The notes beneath the pieces were generated by a model. The model was not told the DNA's origin, did not search any database, and saw only the letters and a list, made by a program, of their open reading frames with translations. Position numbers and translations under genes: made by a program. A stretch of DNA of 43,000 nucleotides from Apostichopus japonicus (taxonomy: Eukaryota > Echinodermata > Holothuroidea > Aspidochirotida > Stichopodidae): the NCBI RefSeq assembly GCF_037975245.1, contig NC_092572.1:29621989-29664988 (forward strand), written 5' to 3'. Positions 12,601 to 22,986 of this stretch are shown here, piece after piece (positions within the stretch are counted from its first letter, which is position 1; every line of letters starts with the position of its first letter).

Positions 12601-15600
12601 ACAGTGACAGAATGTAATGTAAAGACTTTCAAGTGTTTTAAATTTCGTAAATGATCAATAAGAAATCAACAAAAATTAATAATCAAAGTATTTCAATGCA
12701 AATACATCAAGAGGAGTAAAGTAACATTACATGACTAGTATAAAATTCCAAATGTACACAAGCTACCAGTCAGCGAAATCCCAAATCTTAATCTTCCAGA
12801 TGGTGTAAATGTCTTTGATATGTGGTGTCAACCGATGTGATGTTTGTAGTTACACCATCATTATATATTTGTACTACACTTTCCAGCTGTATTACTCCCT
12901 ATGTTAACCATTTCCTATAACTGTCCTACACCTAACATGTCTAGTTAATAACAATTGTCCTGTATTGATTAAACATATATTTTGGTGGCTGAACTTGCAA
13001 AACAAGTGCTAGAAAAGTCCTTCATCTTCAGGACAAAGCATCCTCATAGCATTTTTGATGACGAGGATATGAATTTTCAAATGTGATGATAATTTGTGAT
13101 TCATCTGGAAACAGCAGAGCAAATGATGTTATTATGATAATTGAGCTGTAAATGATTTGTTTGACTTAAAATACTTAAATAAATTATTAACAGAGCTGCC
13201 TTCTGGGAAAATAATAAACCCACAGAAGACTGCTAAGTAAACATCACAACGGTATCACATTTCAAGGATAAATCAACAAGATTAGATCATGCAAAATGCA
13301 AAGCTTTTGCAGAAAATCAGGCATGATGACATGAGGTCAGCTGGTCAAAATAGATGACATACTATCAACCATATCTCAAGTGAGGGACATGATTTTGAGA
13401 TGAGATATTTTACCAACATTTTAGAATATGTTTATAGATAGATAAAGTTTCACATTGTTTGTCCTCTGAATATCCCCATAATTGTGTGATGAATTCATGG
13501 AAGAATTGATGTTTTACAGTACCTCAATTGGGCGAAGAAAATGCCCAAATACTATTAGAATGCATGTTGATATGTGTGTCTATTACACAGCTTGTTCGTA
13601 AACATTTAATGAGGAAGCAAACTAGCATGTGTACGCACGTTTATAGGTCTGATTTGGCTCATAACTTCGCCCTTTTGAAGATTACTTCTTCAATTTGATA
13701 TATATAGTTTAAAATAACAATAATGACTGAGGTACACATTCAAGTGGTTAATGTCAACTGCTGTTTTGTCACTGTTGTGAGGTCTCTGAATGAGTGTGTC
13801 TCAGTGAGTCCATTTTTCCAACAGATAACGACAAATTTCACATTACCACCTACTTATACTGGTTTAATATTAAATGTTCACAGTTAGTGATACAAAATAA
13901 TGTTCACACTAAGTATGGGAATAACTGTCTCAAAAATAGTTAACATTTCACTGCAACTCAGGAGCTTTTATGCACACATAAGCCTGCCTGTCTTTGTAAG
14001 CTAGACTTCAGTTGCGGACCATTACACTCTTGCGGGTAAAAGAAAAATCAGTGCAAGCATCATCAAAGGTGATTGTGATTTCATTATTAATAACAAACTG
14101 TGTAATTAATGAAATTCTGTTTGCCATTCTATTAAGAAATCATGCCCAGGATCAGTTGGTTTATGTGTAATGAATCTACATAGTAATACAAAATTATGCT
14201 TAAAATTCCTTTACATTGCATAATGACTACATAATCAGTGACATACTATACAAAAATAAAGTTCCATCAACCAGCTTAAACATTCGCCCTAGATATGAAT
14301 CATATCAGCTTTCTGGTTCTCAACTCCTTTGCAATTTCTTTCTCACAGGATCCTTCTTTGCCATCCCATCAAGCAATTAGAGGAGAAGCTGGAGGGAACC
14401 CAGCAGGAGCTGAAGCGATGACTATAGATAGCGAAGAAGTAACAGATGAAACTTTGCAGGTAAGTATTAGTGAGTGAGAACTTCCAAGTATAATTCATGA
14501 CTTTTGACCAATATATCTCTAAGTCTGTGATTTCTGACTGATACAGACTGGTTCCTAAATTGAAAGAGTCGTGACTGATAACTTCCTTTAAAGGGAAATA
14601 TCCTTGGATGTAGCTAATTTATTAGAAAACAAGTTTGTAAACACAACTCACCAAGCGTGTGGTCCACAAACTTCAAACTCTGTATGTTGATAATCGTTAC
14701 AAAGCTCTTGGCTGCTTTAGTTTATTTGCAATGTCAAATTTAATTTGAGTTTACCTTTGGACAAAATATGGAAACATTGTAAACAAACTTACTGGACATC
14801 AATAGCATTGATAAATGTCATACTAGGGTGTTAGGTGCTCCATAAAGCAGCTTTGGTAGAGGTCAAAGGTCAAGTTAGGTCAACGGGAGGCAAAATCTGT
14901 CGATGTAAACAAGCAGACTCAATTAATCTGGCCAGTCGAATCACATAGTTGGTATGTGGGTGCCCCTCAGTAAGTTCTTGGTTGCTTTAGTTATTTGGAA
15001 ATTTCAATTGGGGTCAGTAAATGTCGAATCTCAAATAATTGTAATTTTGATAACTTCAAAAGTCAAAAGATAGCTTTGACGAACTTTACACATGGTATGT
15101 GGCTCAACCATACTGAGTATTCAAATGTCACTCATGGTGACAATATTAGCTCAAAAAGTAAAACTTGGATGAACTTCACACTTGGTATGTGGATCCAGCC
15201 TATTAAGTATAAAAACTGTCTGTGCACGGAAGTCAGTAAATATACTGATACACTGTAAATGTGGCATGGAATATCTAAGCCTCTTGGCTTCCTGGTTTAT
15301 TCCTTAACAAAGTGCAAACACGTATATGTGATTCTTATGTGTGTGTGTGCGTGTATGAGATATGCCTGCTAAAACATAATTAACCATCGTGGTAGCATTG
15401 CATCAAGATTTCTCTGGGAAAGGTGTTGGCTGTTTTCATGATTGTGGTGGTCAGAGGTCATCTAAATGCTTTATTTTAGTATGTTTGTCAATGGAGAACT
15501 GAAGAATGCAAAATTTCAAACCAACCTTACTTAATAATTGTAGCTTTGCTGAATATCATGCTTGGTTTGTAGATGTTTCTAGTGAATTCTTGGCTGTTTG

Positions 15601-18600
15601 TTATACAATTAGGTAAAGAATATTTAAGGTCACCATTGGCCAATATTATTAACAGTGTCAGTGGATCTCATACTTGGTACAGTAGGTAGGAACCCTTCAT
15701 GAGTACTATCCTTGTAGTAGTTTTGGCAGGGATCAAATGTCATATTAATGTCAGCAATGGTCAAAATTTATAAACTGTGTAAAAATTTTACTCATGAAAT
15801 TCACCATTGATGAGTGTTATACTTAGTATGTTCATACTCCTTTATAATGACTTCTTGGTTGCCACTCATTTTGTGATGAGGCACAATATTCTACAAAGGT
15901 TTCAATCAATCTGGAACACCCTATAGTGGTCAGAAGATGAAATATATATCAGAGAATTGATGCTCTTGTATTGTGGGACTTTCACAACCTATGTCTTGTC
16001 ACACATGTTATCTTTGCTGTCTGCAGTATTTTACCTAATTCTCTGCAATATATGCTAGGAGTTTTTTTTAAGGAAAGTTGTAAACTATCAAAATATTTCA
16101 CAATGAATAATATAATGCCATGAGCTTTCTTCCTTATTAACAGTTCTTAAAGGGCTAATGATGGATCTAATTTATTCTAAAGCTCAACAGGAAAATATAT
16201 CTTATTATATAAAACATCCCTCTGACTTTGTATCCAACATCAGAAAGCTGTTTGGTCTGGATTTGTGTCATTTTGTTGTATATTGTAAGATCCTTTGGTG
16301 ATATGTGATTATAAAAATATGTTGATGTAATGGCAAATGGAGCTTGAATTTTGTGATGTTCTAATTCTGATTAAATTTTATCGAGTTGACCTACATCACC
16401 AAACTCATTAAATAAAAAGAAAATTATAACAAGGCATCGCAAATTCTCTGGGATTTCTGGTTCATGATATAGTTTCTATCTGGTTTGTATGATTTTCCAC
16501 CATATGTATTTTTGTCTTTTCTTGTCTGAATGAAATCTTCATTAGATGGAATTTAGAGTACCGGGGAAGATGTCAGCAAAATCATCATCACTGAAACCAA
16601 TCTCTGGTGAGTTTCTGGTATTAATAGGAACAATCATTTTAAAACTTAAAATTGTAATTAATAAGGTTTTCTTTGTTAGTGTCAAAGAAATCCCTGTAAC
16701 TCTAGAACAAGTGCTGAAGTACATACAATCATCTGTATCCACAATTGAAGCAGGCATACATATTCACGGCTGGAATTCTGCTGATAAATGAAGGTTATTC
16801 ATCCTCAGTTTTCTTGACGTTCTTTTCCCTGATCGCCTACAAGCCCTTTCCTTTCATTAATTTTTACTAACTTCACAATAATATACCTGTATCCTTATTG
16901 ACCAGTTTTGGAACAAACTATGGAGGCTGGCCTTAAAGTGTACTCACTAAAGGTTCAGTCACCTTTTGAAAACGTCAGTACAAAACTAGTCTTTTGAGAC
17001 TTTTTTTCTCGTTGGGCTGGTGTATATAGCATGGGAAGATTGGTACAGTTGATGATATAATGTCTTCCATAACATTTTTTGTGGTTATTTCATATAAATT
17101 TTTATGTCACTTTTCTCCATCAACAAAAGACGAAACAAATAAAACAGTGGAACAACAAGAAGACAAAAGCAGCGATGTTCCAAGCAAAGGAAAGGTAAGT
17201 TAATGATCATGACTCACTTTTGAAATGTTCTACATTGTAATAAGACCTGTTGGGAGTTTATGGATTGTCCAGATCATACATACATATCAAAATTATCTTC
17301 TTAAGTACCATCACACATAAGAAGTGGACTATGTAGATATAATTTTTCATATAATTTCTTAAATAATAAGTACATCAAATTTAGAGCATCTGAAGGATCT
17401 TCAGACGCAGACACAAAGAAAACAGATCAAACAGACATTTTTTACATACTCACAGATTTATCAAGCTGTTTGGGACACTGGACAATGAATGGGGTACAAT
17501 TATTACAATGGGCAGTGAAATAAAATGACGTAGGAGGTGAAAGGATTACTGAAGATGAAAATGGATGCAGCATATAAACTATGCAGCAAACAACAATAAA
17601 GAAAAATGTTAAGAATTTTTTTATAAATCAAAATAAGTAATTATAAGTCTGTAACATCTTGTATTTAATATAAACTTGCTGACTAATGGTTTGTCAGACA
17701 ATGGTGCACTTAAACATAACTATGCTCTGCCTCTTGCATTACTCTGTGTGTTTAACCTGAATGTGAGAAAAATGGGATGGATAAGCTAAGGTGGAAAACA
17801 ATATGATCATTGTTTGACCATCAACTTGTATGTGAGTAGAAGTGTTGGAAAAATAGAAAGTAAAGATAACAGAAACAATTTTTGAATGAAATGAACAAAT
17901 TGCTAAAGAAAAAAGCCTCGTTAATTTGAAAACTTGCCATGCAGAGAAATGGTATGGATATATACTATGAAGACAGAATCAGATAGATGGTTAATTACAA
18001 TTTTGCTTTGAGCTTGAGAATTGTGAGGAAAAAAAAAAGCATAAAGCCAATTACATGGGCTGTTTAAAGGAGATGATACTACAAACATGAAGTATATCTT
18101 ACTCAGCAGCAGTTGATCAAATGAACTGTTCATTTCATTGTAAATTTTGACACTTCAAACATTGTATTGGCATTGGTTGTCATCCAGTGTGTATTTATAG
18201 TGTTATGGTAACTGACACTAAAAGTATTGTTAAACTTTGTGGGTTGTGTAAGTTATAGTCAAATGGAGAACAGTGACAGAATGTAATGTAAAGACTTTCA
18301 AGTGTTTTAAATTTCGTAAATGATCAATAAGAAATCAACAAAAATTAATAATCAAAGTATTTCAATGCAAATACATCAAGAGGAGTAAAGTAACATCATA
18401 GGACTAGTATAAAATTCCAAATGTACACAAGCTACCAGTCAGCGAAATCCCAAATCTTAATCTTCCAGATGGTGTAAATGTCTTTGATATGTGGTGTCAA
18501 CCGATGTGATGTTTGTAGTTACACCATCATTATATATTTGTACTACACTTTCCAGCTGTATTACTCCCTATGTTAACCATTTCCTATAACTGTCCTACAC

Positions 18601-21600
18601 CTAACATGTCTAGTTAATAACAATTGTCCTGTATTGATTAAACATATATTTTGGTGGCTGAACTTGCAAAACAAGTGCTAGAAAAGTCCTTCATCTTCAG
18701 GACAAAGCATCCTCATAGCATTTTTGATGACGAGGATATGAATTTTCAAATGTGATGATAATTTGTGATTCATCTGGAAACAGCAGAGCAAATGATGTTA
18801 TTATGATAATTGAGCTGTAAATGATTTGTTTGACTTAAAATACTTAAATAAATTATTAACAGAGCTGCCTTCTGGGAAAATAATAAACCCACAGAAGACT
18901 GCTAAGCAAACATACAACGGTATCACATTTCAAGGATAAATCAACAAGATTAGATCATGCAAAATGCAAAGCTTTTGCAGAAAATCAGGCATGATGACAT
19001 GAGGTTAGCTGGTCAAAATAGATGACATACTATCAACCATATCTCACATGAGGGACATGATTTTTAGATGAGATATTTTGCCAACATTGTAGAATATGTT
19101 CTAAGATAGATAAAGTCTCACATTGTTTGTTCTCTGAATATCCCCATAATTGTGTGATGAATTCATGGAAGAATTGATTTGTTACAGCAGCTCAATTGGG
19201 CGAATAAAATGCCCAAATACTATATTTGAATGCAATTTGATATGAGTGTCTATTACATTGCATGTTCGTAAGCATTAAATGCTGAAGCAAACTAGCATGT
19301 GTACACACGTTTATTCATTTCATTTGGCTCATCATTTTGCCGTTTTTGGAAAATGACTGCTTCAGTTTGTAAAGAAGATGCCCTGTGATAGGGACTTCAA
19401 GACATTAGAAGAAAAAGACAGAGTTCAAGCTTGATTTAACCAAGTAGCAACTTTTTGCTATGACTACAAAGAAATATTTTCAAGAGACTTTCAACGTTCA
19501 CAAGTTTAGTACTTTCAAAATATATATAGTTTAAATTACAATGTTGACTGAGGTAGAAAGTTCAAGTTGTGAAAGAACAAATGCTGTTTTGTCACCGTTG
19601 AGAGGTATCTGAATGAGTGTGACTCAGTCAATCCATTGTTCCAATAGATAAAAAAACGTTTCAATTTGCCACCTACTTATAATTTTAATATTATTATTAT
19701 AGGGTTAATTATTTATATAGGGTTTTCATTATTATTATTTATTTTTATTATAGGGTTAATATTAAATGTTTACAGTTAGTGATACAAAATAATGTTCACA
19801 CTATGTATAAGAATAACTATGTCTCAAAAATATTTTGTAAGCTTGACTTCATTTGCAGACCATTACATTCTTGCAGGTGAAAGAGCAATAAGTGCAAGCA
19901 TTATTAAACGTGACTGTGATTTCATTATTTATTACAAACAGTGTGTAATTAATTACATTTTGTTTACCATTCTTATAATAACTCGCGCCAATAGTCAGCT
20001 GATTTAATGAATTTACATAGTAATAGAGAATAATGCTGTAGAATTACCTTACATTGCATAACGAATATGTGCTCAGTGACAAAAAATAATGTTCCATCAA
20101 CCAGCTATACATTTGTTCTATACAAATCATATGAGCTTTCTGGTTCTTAACTCCTTTTCCATTTCTTACTCACAGAATCCTTCTCAGGCAATTAGAGGAG
20201 AAGCCGAAGGGAACCCAGCAGGAGCTAAAGCAATGACAAAAGATAGCGAAGTAGCAAATGGAACTGTTCTGGTAGGTATTAGTGAGTGAGAACTTCGAAG
20301 TATCATTCATGACTTTTGACCAATATCACTCTAAATCTGTGATTGCTGACTGACTGATACAGACTGGTTGTTAAATTGAAACAATTGTGACTGATAACTT
20401 GCTTTTTTTCACTTTGGGACTTGATGCAAACAATGAGACATCACTGAAGTAATATTTGATATATTAAGGTTGCGTGATGTACATGTATAACATCTATAAA
20501 CATCCCCACAATATCAGAAAGTATTCATAAAGTATTACCCTATGTGCTCCCTAGAAGTAATTCATGCATTGTAATGAGTAGGCAAGGCATATTGTAAAAA
20601 ATATCAATGTGGCCACATACATGAATATTAGCATTCATATTTGGCATCTAAGTGTTTATAGTTTTTGTAATTTAAATTGTTAAAATAAATAGCTGAATTA
20701 TGCAAATGGTACACAGGATTTGATGTTACTATTCATCCGAGTACTTGAAATATTGTGACGCTTACTGGCAACAAAAATAATTTAAATTATTTTGCTTCTG
20801 CTGCCACATTGTAAATTTAGTGCATGACATTGTTTGAGAGAGCTACTAATTTTTGTAGCCAAAAATCATTTCAGACATCAAGTTTGATGCATTTTAACTT
20901 ATTTTGATGTCTGAAACATGCACATAATTTTACACTCAAATGTCAAGCACAGTCTTGCAGTACCTACGTTACATGGTTGCTGATCTTAGCATAGTATTAA
21001 AGGTGCAAAGAAGGAAGTTGTGCATCTGACGTAATATCAATTACCACATGCAGTGCTGCAGGAGCGACTGACTTTCTTAACTGGACAATAATGTAACAGA
21101 CTGTGCTAATGTGACAGTGGAATTGGTAGCTTGTAAGTGACAGATATATTCCGTACCCGGCATTAAAGGGTTGATTTTACCATGGAACTGCAACGGTCTA
21201 GAGAGCTTGGATTGTACACTTGAAAGAAGAATGTTGCTTGTTGTGCCATAACTCATATAACACAATAATGGAATCATAGCATGTTTAAAGTTTTGCGAGG
21301 AACTTTGTTAGGTTTGTTGGTATCGACTTTAATGTTTTAATGGCATTATCTTCCCAATTTTGCTCCTGCATGAATCTGTGATATTTGTATTCATTTATAC
21401 AATATATGCTCTGTGTGGAAAACCTGTGTCAACCAAAATGCATTGAATAACTTCCACCTAAAATACCTTTAAAATAACTGTCTTAAATGGTACTCTAAAA
21501 AACATCAAAGTATAAAACTACAAGCACATCGGTAGTAATGAGATTCTGCAATATTTTCTGCATTCTTGTGTCAACCCTTCTTCTGAGTTTTCCACTCTTT

Positions 21601-22933
21601 TTCCAGTAAACACCTGTGTGACAAACGTGCTGCAATGCTGTGTCTATTCTGTGTCTATTTGGGTCAAAGTCACACTTTTCACACAAACTTGCTGCTGTTT
21701 CCATGGATAATGATAGCTTTTGTCAAGCATATTAATGAATTGGTGGGGCAAAATGAAACGATTACATTAGCCTTTTTACTGTCTAGTACACAACTAATTT
21801 TCATTAAAGTATATGATATGAGAACCTGCCTCATAAGTATTCTATTTTTTGACCGTCCACTGAGTTTCAAACTGCATCATGAGATAGCATCAGAACGATG
21901 AAACATCTTGTTTTTCTGGTTATTTCCAGGACCTGTCAGGAAAACTTTCCAAAGGATGGGAAGATGTGGGAAGAAATCTAAAGCTTGAAGAGACAAAGCT
22001 TGAAAACATAGAGGCAGATAACAAAAGTAAGGGACAAAAGGAAGTGGTTTACCAGATGTTGCTACTATGGAAACGGAAACATGGGAAGCAAGCAACAAAC
22101 AAAACACTGAGTTACGCTCTACAAGCAGCTGAACGAAAGGACCTGTCCGATTATCTTCTTATTAGGGAACAATGTGGAACAACTTCAGGTAAGCCAAAGA
22201 CAACAAAACATGAGATCAGTAAGGAGGATTATGTATTTCTTGGTTTGTATTTACACTATACAGTTGTAAATTCCATAGCCAAATACAATATGAAACACAT
22301 ATTAGCCTGTGGAAGGAACAATTTACTTTTACTTGTGAAAAACCTACTTATTCTGCAATGGAGTTAACGTAAATGTAAAAGCTATTTTGCATAGAAGTAT
22401 GAGATATTTGAATATTCATTTGGTCTCACTATTGAAACATTGGTGTGTCCATCTTTAAGGGGAGTCTCACAAGCTACTTCCTATAAATAGTAACTTTCTA
22501 TAGGAACATCCCTATATTAGAAAGGAAAGCTATCAAGAATTAGCTGTAAATGTTGATCAGCTTATTAAAATTGCAAACCATTTTGTGGTAACAAAGATTT
22601 GAAGAGTATATGTATAATGTTAATCATAGTATACTTTAATGATATGACAGTACAGTGAGTGAACTTATCATGTTCATTCAATTGAAGAATCAGTTTCTTT
22701 GTTCAAATCATTCAGCAAAAGATGAACTTAGTTGCTGCCTTATCATGCTACATTAAAAACTCAACAGACATTTTAAAGAACTCAAATTTTAGTAAAGAGA
22801 AATCTCAAATTGTAAACATTAGTCATGAATTTGAAATACAAGCAAGAAATAAATGGCAATTTTTATAGTTCAAAATTCTTATCTAAATTTTACAATTTCT
22901 TTTTCCATAGTTGAAGGCACTGTCATAGAGTGA
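1..22933 (+). CDS. NLR-like protein with NACHT-end region, triplicated linker and C-terminal Death domain (5' partial, 14-exon model)
   Basis: Overall model joining exons 1-627, 1346-1548, 2431-2507, 4932-4990, 6137-6197, 6714-6778, 10842-10902, 11459-11523, 14349-14459, 16546-16606, 17130-17194, 20176-20271, 21930-22188 and 22911-22933. All junctions are GT-AG and the coding lengths sum to 1,833 nt, i.e. 610 codons plus stop, with no internal stop. The order is NACHT/winged-helix end, short C-terminal exons, charged linker, Death domain. NLRs are cytosolic innate immune sensors; a Death domain recruits partners by homotypic contacts. In the best-known echinoderm NLRs the Death domain is N-terminal and LRRs are C-terminal, so this order is unusual. 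The chief uncertainty is whether exon 4 truly bridges the NLR part to the linker; if not, two genes lie here, the second starting at exon A. The P-loop of the NACHT would lie upstream of the window. Confidence 0.55.
1346..1548 (+). CDS. Exon 2 of the NLR-like gene
   Basis: Acceptor ttattctccag, phase 0 in; donor cacg/gtgagg, phase 2 out (203 nt). The peptide starts IPIKCLKLSDVVEK and continues through a hydrophobic LKADVSLGVLNTLRAIEV stretch, then an acidic helix (EQDHEDLIKFI). The pattern fits the transition from the NLR helical domain towards an LRR-like segment, but I cannot assign a repeat. The in-frame TGA that ends the naive ORF is part of the donor. Confidence 0.65.
2157..2179 (+). promoter_or_regulatory. 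DR1+DR4-like AGGTCA half-site trio
   Basis: AGATCA, 1 nt, AGGTCA, 4 nt, AGGTCA. The half-site and its spacings are those bound by RXR-type nuclear receptor dimers (DR1, DR4). The same layout recurs in the intronic repeat family at 5543, 9211, 9491, 9771 and 14860, so it probably belongs to a repeat rather than to a dedicated enhancer. Confidence 0.3.
2431..2507 (+). CDS. Exon 3 of the NLR-like gene
   Basis: A strong pyrimidine tract (acttttttttctcag) precedes the exon. Phase 2 in, phase 1 out (77 nt), donor ttcag/gtaaca. Joined to exon 2 the frame stays open: LLLPSPPVAVKDEKDLNN, then an NLQSRNIS-type segment. No domain is recognised; the exon is short and mostly charged. Confidence 0.55.
4932..4990 (+). 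CDS. Exon 4 of the NLR-like gene (bridge to the linker)
   Basis: Found by looking for an exon that takes phase 1 and yields phase 0. Acceptor actcatttcag, donor gatg/gtgaga, 59 nt. In the required frame it reads VEWIIGNIIFTLNVTTGEWM without a stop; the strand-like alternating hydrophobics could be an LRR-cap or beta segment. It is the weakest link in the gene model because it was selected partly on phase. A spliced read across 2507/4932 and 4990/6137 would settle it. Confidence 0.4.
5210..5700 (+). repeat. Degenerate intronic repeat family, array 1
   Basis: Recurring phrases mark this family: 'cttgtaaacacaataactca', 'agctcttggctgcttcagtt', 'ggtcatgtgaggtcaacaga' and 'cataaagcagctttggtaga'. 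The same phrases occur at 8,740-10,100 and 14,580-15,800. The family carries AGGTCA half-sites (5543-5565). The 69-codon ORF in it is not supported as a gene. Confidence 0.65.
6137..6197 (+). CDS. Linker exon A, copy 1
   Basis: 61-nt exon, phase 0 in and 1 out, acceptor cttcattag, donor ctctg/gtgagt. It encodes a basic, Ser-rich segment beginning MEFRLPGRMS and ending SSSLKPIS. Near-identical exons lie at 10842 and 16546. The two other frames contain stops, so phase 0 is forced. The ATG at the exon's first base could alternatively be a translation start; an in-frame TAG lies immediately upstream, so genomic sequence does not exclude this. Confidence 0.65.
6714..6778 (+). CDS. Linker exon B, copy 1
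   Basis: 65-nt exon, phase 1 in and 0 out, acceptor tcaacaaaag, donor aaac/gtaagt. It encodes an acidic, Gln-rich stretch (TTVEQQEDKGNDVPSKRN). Same position and phase as copies 2 and 3. No exon C equivalent is found before the next exon A, so this cassette is A-B only. Homology with the other units stops shortly after the donor, near 6,820. Confidence 0.65.
8740..10100 (+). repeat. Degenerate intronic repeat family, array 2
   Basis: Same phrases as array 1 ('gacaccctaacttgtaaaca', 'gtcatttggggttagcagag', 'atttaaggtcatcagggtca'). It includes the three almost identical 280-bp units and two more diverged copies upstream of them. Confidence 0.65.
9155..9994 (+). repeat. Three 280-bp tandem repeats
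   Basis: Units 9155-9434, 9435-9714 and 9715-9994, each starting 'catatttagcatgtat' (the sequence after the third unit resumes with catatt). Only a handful of substitutions separate them, so the amplification is recent. Each contains a perfect DR1 (AGGTCA-A-AGGTCA at 9211, 9491, 9771) followed by 4 nt and GGGTCA. Each also contains an 80-codon open frame, but 280 is not a multiple of three, so the copies sit in three different frames; this argues against coding. Confidence 0.92.
10842..10902 (+). CDS. Linker exon A, copy 2
   Basis: 61 nt, phase 0 in and 1 out, acceptor cttcatttag, donor ctctg/gtgagt. It differs from copy 1 at about three bases, two of them changing residues (E to A, K to N). 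Basic and Ser-rich, predicted disordered. Confidence 0.7.
11459..11523 (+). CDS. Linker exon B, copy 2
   Basis: 65 nt, phase 1 in and 0 out, donor aaag/gtaagt. It encodes a segment containing TNKTVEQQEDTRNDVSSKGK. The shared core among copies is TVEQQED; flanking residues vary. Confidence 0.7.
11524..14348 (+). other. Intron B2-C2 (duplicated)
   Basis: Matches 17,195-20,175. The core at about 12,080-13,290 is almost identical to 17,740-18,950. The 130-codon minus-strand frame at 12,072-12,464 is interrupted in the other copy by a small indel, which argues against coding. A 10-bp inverted repeat (gatggtgtaa/ttacaccatc, 12,799-12,859) is kept in both copies. Confidence 0.55.
14349..14459 (+). 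CDS. Linker exon C, copy 2
   Basis: 111 nt, phase 0 to 0, strong acceptor (tttctttctcacag), donor tgcag/gtaagt. It encodes 37 residues, Gly/Ala/Glu-rich in the middle (GEAGGNPAGAEAM) with an acidic, Thr-containing end. Compared with copy 3 it carries extra codons near the start (DPSLPSH versus NPS). A flexible tether is the most economical reading; no domain is recognised. Confidence 0.7.
14580..15800 (+). repeat. Degenerate intronic repeat family, array 3
   Basis: Close relative of array 1: both share 'cttggatgt', 'caagcgtgtggtc'-like and 'cataaagcagctttggtaga' phrases. A perfect DR1 plus DR4 trio (AGGTCA-1-AGGTCA-4-AGGTCA) lies at 14860-14882. The open frame at 14,995-15,258 is built from repeat phrases and is not called as a gene. 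Confidence 0.65.
16546..16606 (+). CDS. Linker exon A, copy 3
   Basis: 61 nt, phase 0 in and 1 out, donor ctctg/gtgagt. It differs from copy 2 at four bases, three of them changing residues (L to V, R to K, N to K). The open frame continues past the donor to 16,791, but homology with the spliced copies and the conserved donor argue that the read-through is intronic. Confidence 0.7.
17130..17194 (+). CDS. Linker exon B, copy 3
   Basis: 65 nt, phase 1 in and 0 out, acceptor tcaacaaaag, donor aaag/gtaagt. It encodes TNKTVEQQEDKSSDVPSKGK plus flanking residues, and keeps the TVEQQED core seen in copies 1 and 2. Confidence 0.7.
20176..20271 (+). CDS. Linker exon C, copy 3
   Basis: 96 nt, phase 0 to 0, acceptor cttactcacag, donor ttctg/gtaggt. 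It encodes 32 residues (NPSQAIRGEAEGNPAGAKAM and an acidic end), five codons shorter than copy 2 and changed at several other residues, including the whole C-terminal end. It splices in phase 0 straight to the Death-domain exon. Confidence 0.7.
20272..21929 (+). other. Intron before the Death-domain exon
   Basis: Unique sequence after the end of duplication unit 3. It contains an inverted repeat at 20,869-20,916. Short ORFs on both strands (21,077-21,901) show no recognisable domain and overlap each other; none is called. Confidence 0.45.
20869..20916. repeat. 13-bp inverted repeat
   Basis: Arms tttcagacatcaa (20,869-20,881) and ttgatgtctgaaa (20,904-20,916), perfect complements, 22-nt loop. 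It could form a hairpin in the pre-mRNA upstream of the Death-domain exon. Confidence 0.75.
21930..22188 (+). CDS. Death domain exon
   Basis: 259-nt exon, phase 0 in and 1 out, acceptor tggttatttccag, donor cttcag/gtaagc. The 86 residues hold a complete Death domain: DLSGKLSKGWEDVGRNL is helices 1-2 with the conserved Trp at exon residue 10, followed by LEETKLENIEADN (helices 2-3), VVYQMLLLWKRKHGKQAT (helix 4 with the second conserved Trp) and LSYALQAAERKDLSDYL (helices 5-6). All landmark hydrophobics and the G-x-x-A-T before helix 5 are present, so the domain looks intact. Death domains assemble by homotypic contacts in apoptosis and NF-kB signalling; the partner cannot be read from sequence. 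Confidence 0.92.
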
Positions 22934-22986
22934 TAAGCAGAGCCAAACAAAATTCAGTGACTTTGTAGAAGTTCTTTTAATGCCTG
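22911..22986 (+). CDS. Terminal/cassette exon: 7-residue tail and stop, possible relic of death-fold exon
   Basis: Strong acceptor (tttctttttccatag) and donor (cctg/gtaagt) define a 76-nt exon. Entered in phase 1 from the Death-domain exon it reads VEGTVIE and stops at TGA 22,931-22,933. In phase 0 it would read LKALS, stop, then SDKQSQTKFSDFVEVLLMPG, and would leave in the phase that exon 23,511 accepts. It may therefore be the first part of an older second death-fold domain, now carrying a stop. Because the stop is followed by another intron, inclusion might expose the message to nonsense-mediated decay. Confidence 0.5.

Larger units (their letters stand above)
10117..15808 (+). repeat. Tandem duplication unit 2 (about 5.7 kb), exons A2, B2, C2
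   Basis: Aligns with 15,809 to about 20,400 in the same orientation, offset about 5,690-5,830. The left edge is visible as 'cttagtatgtttatactcct' at about 10,129 versus 'cttagtatgttcatactcct' at about 15,821. It carries exons A, B and C and, at its 3' end (14,580-15,800), the third array of the AGGTCA-bearing repeat family. Confidence 0.88.
15809..20400 (+). repeat. Tandem duplication unit 3 (3' truncated), exons A3, B3, C3
   Basis: Direct copy of unit 2, ending just after exon C3 near 20,400 where 'gtgactgataactt' is the last shared phrase; the repeat-family array that ends unit 2 is absent. Relative to unit 2 it has an extra block of about 150 bp (19,373-19,520) and an AT-rich ttattattatagggttaat-type insertion at 19,690-19,760. 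Confidence 0.88.

Noticed and set aside
16546-16791. Read-through ORF extending exon A3 by 60 codons
   Set aside because: The donor after the 61st base is conserved in all three copies and the downstream sequence is intron-like; copies 1 and 2 do not keep it open.
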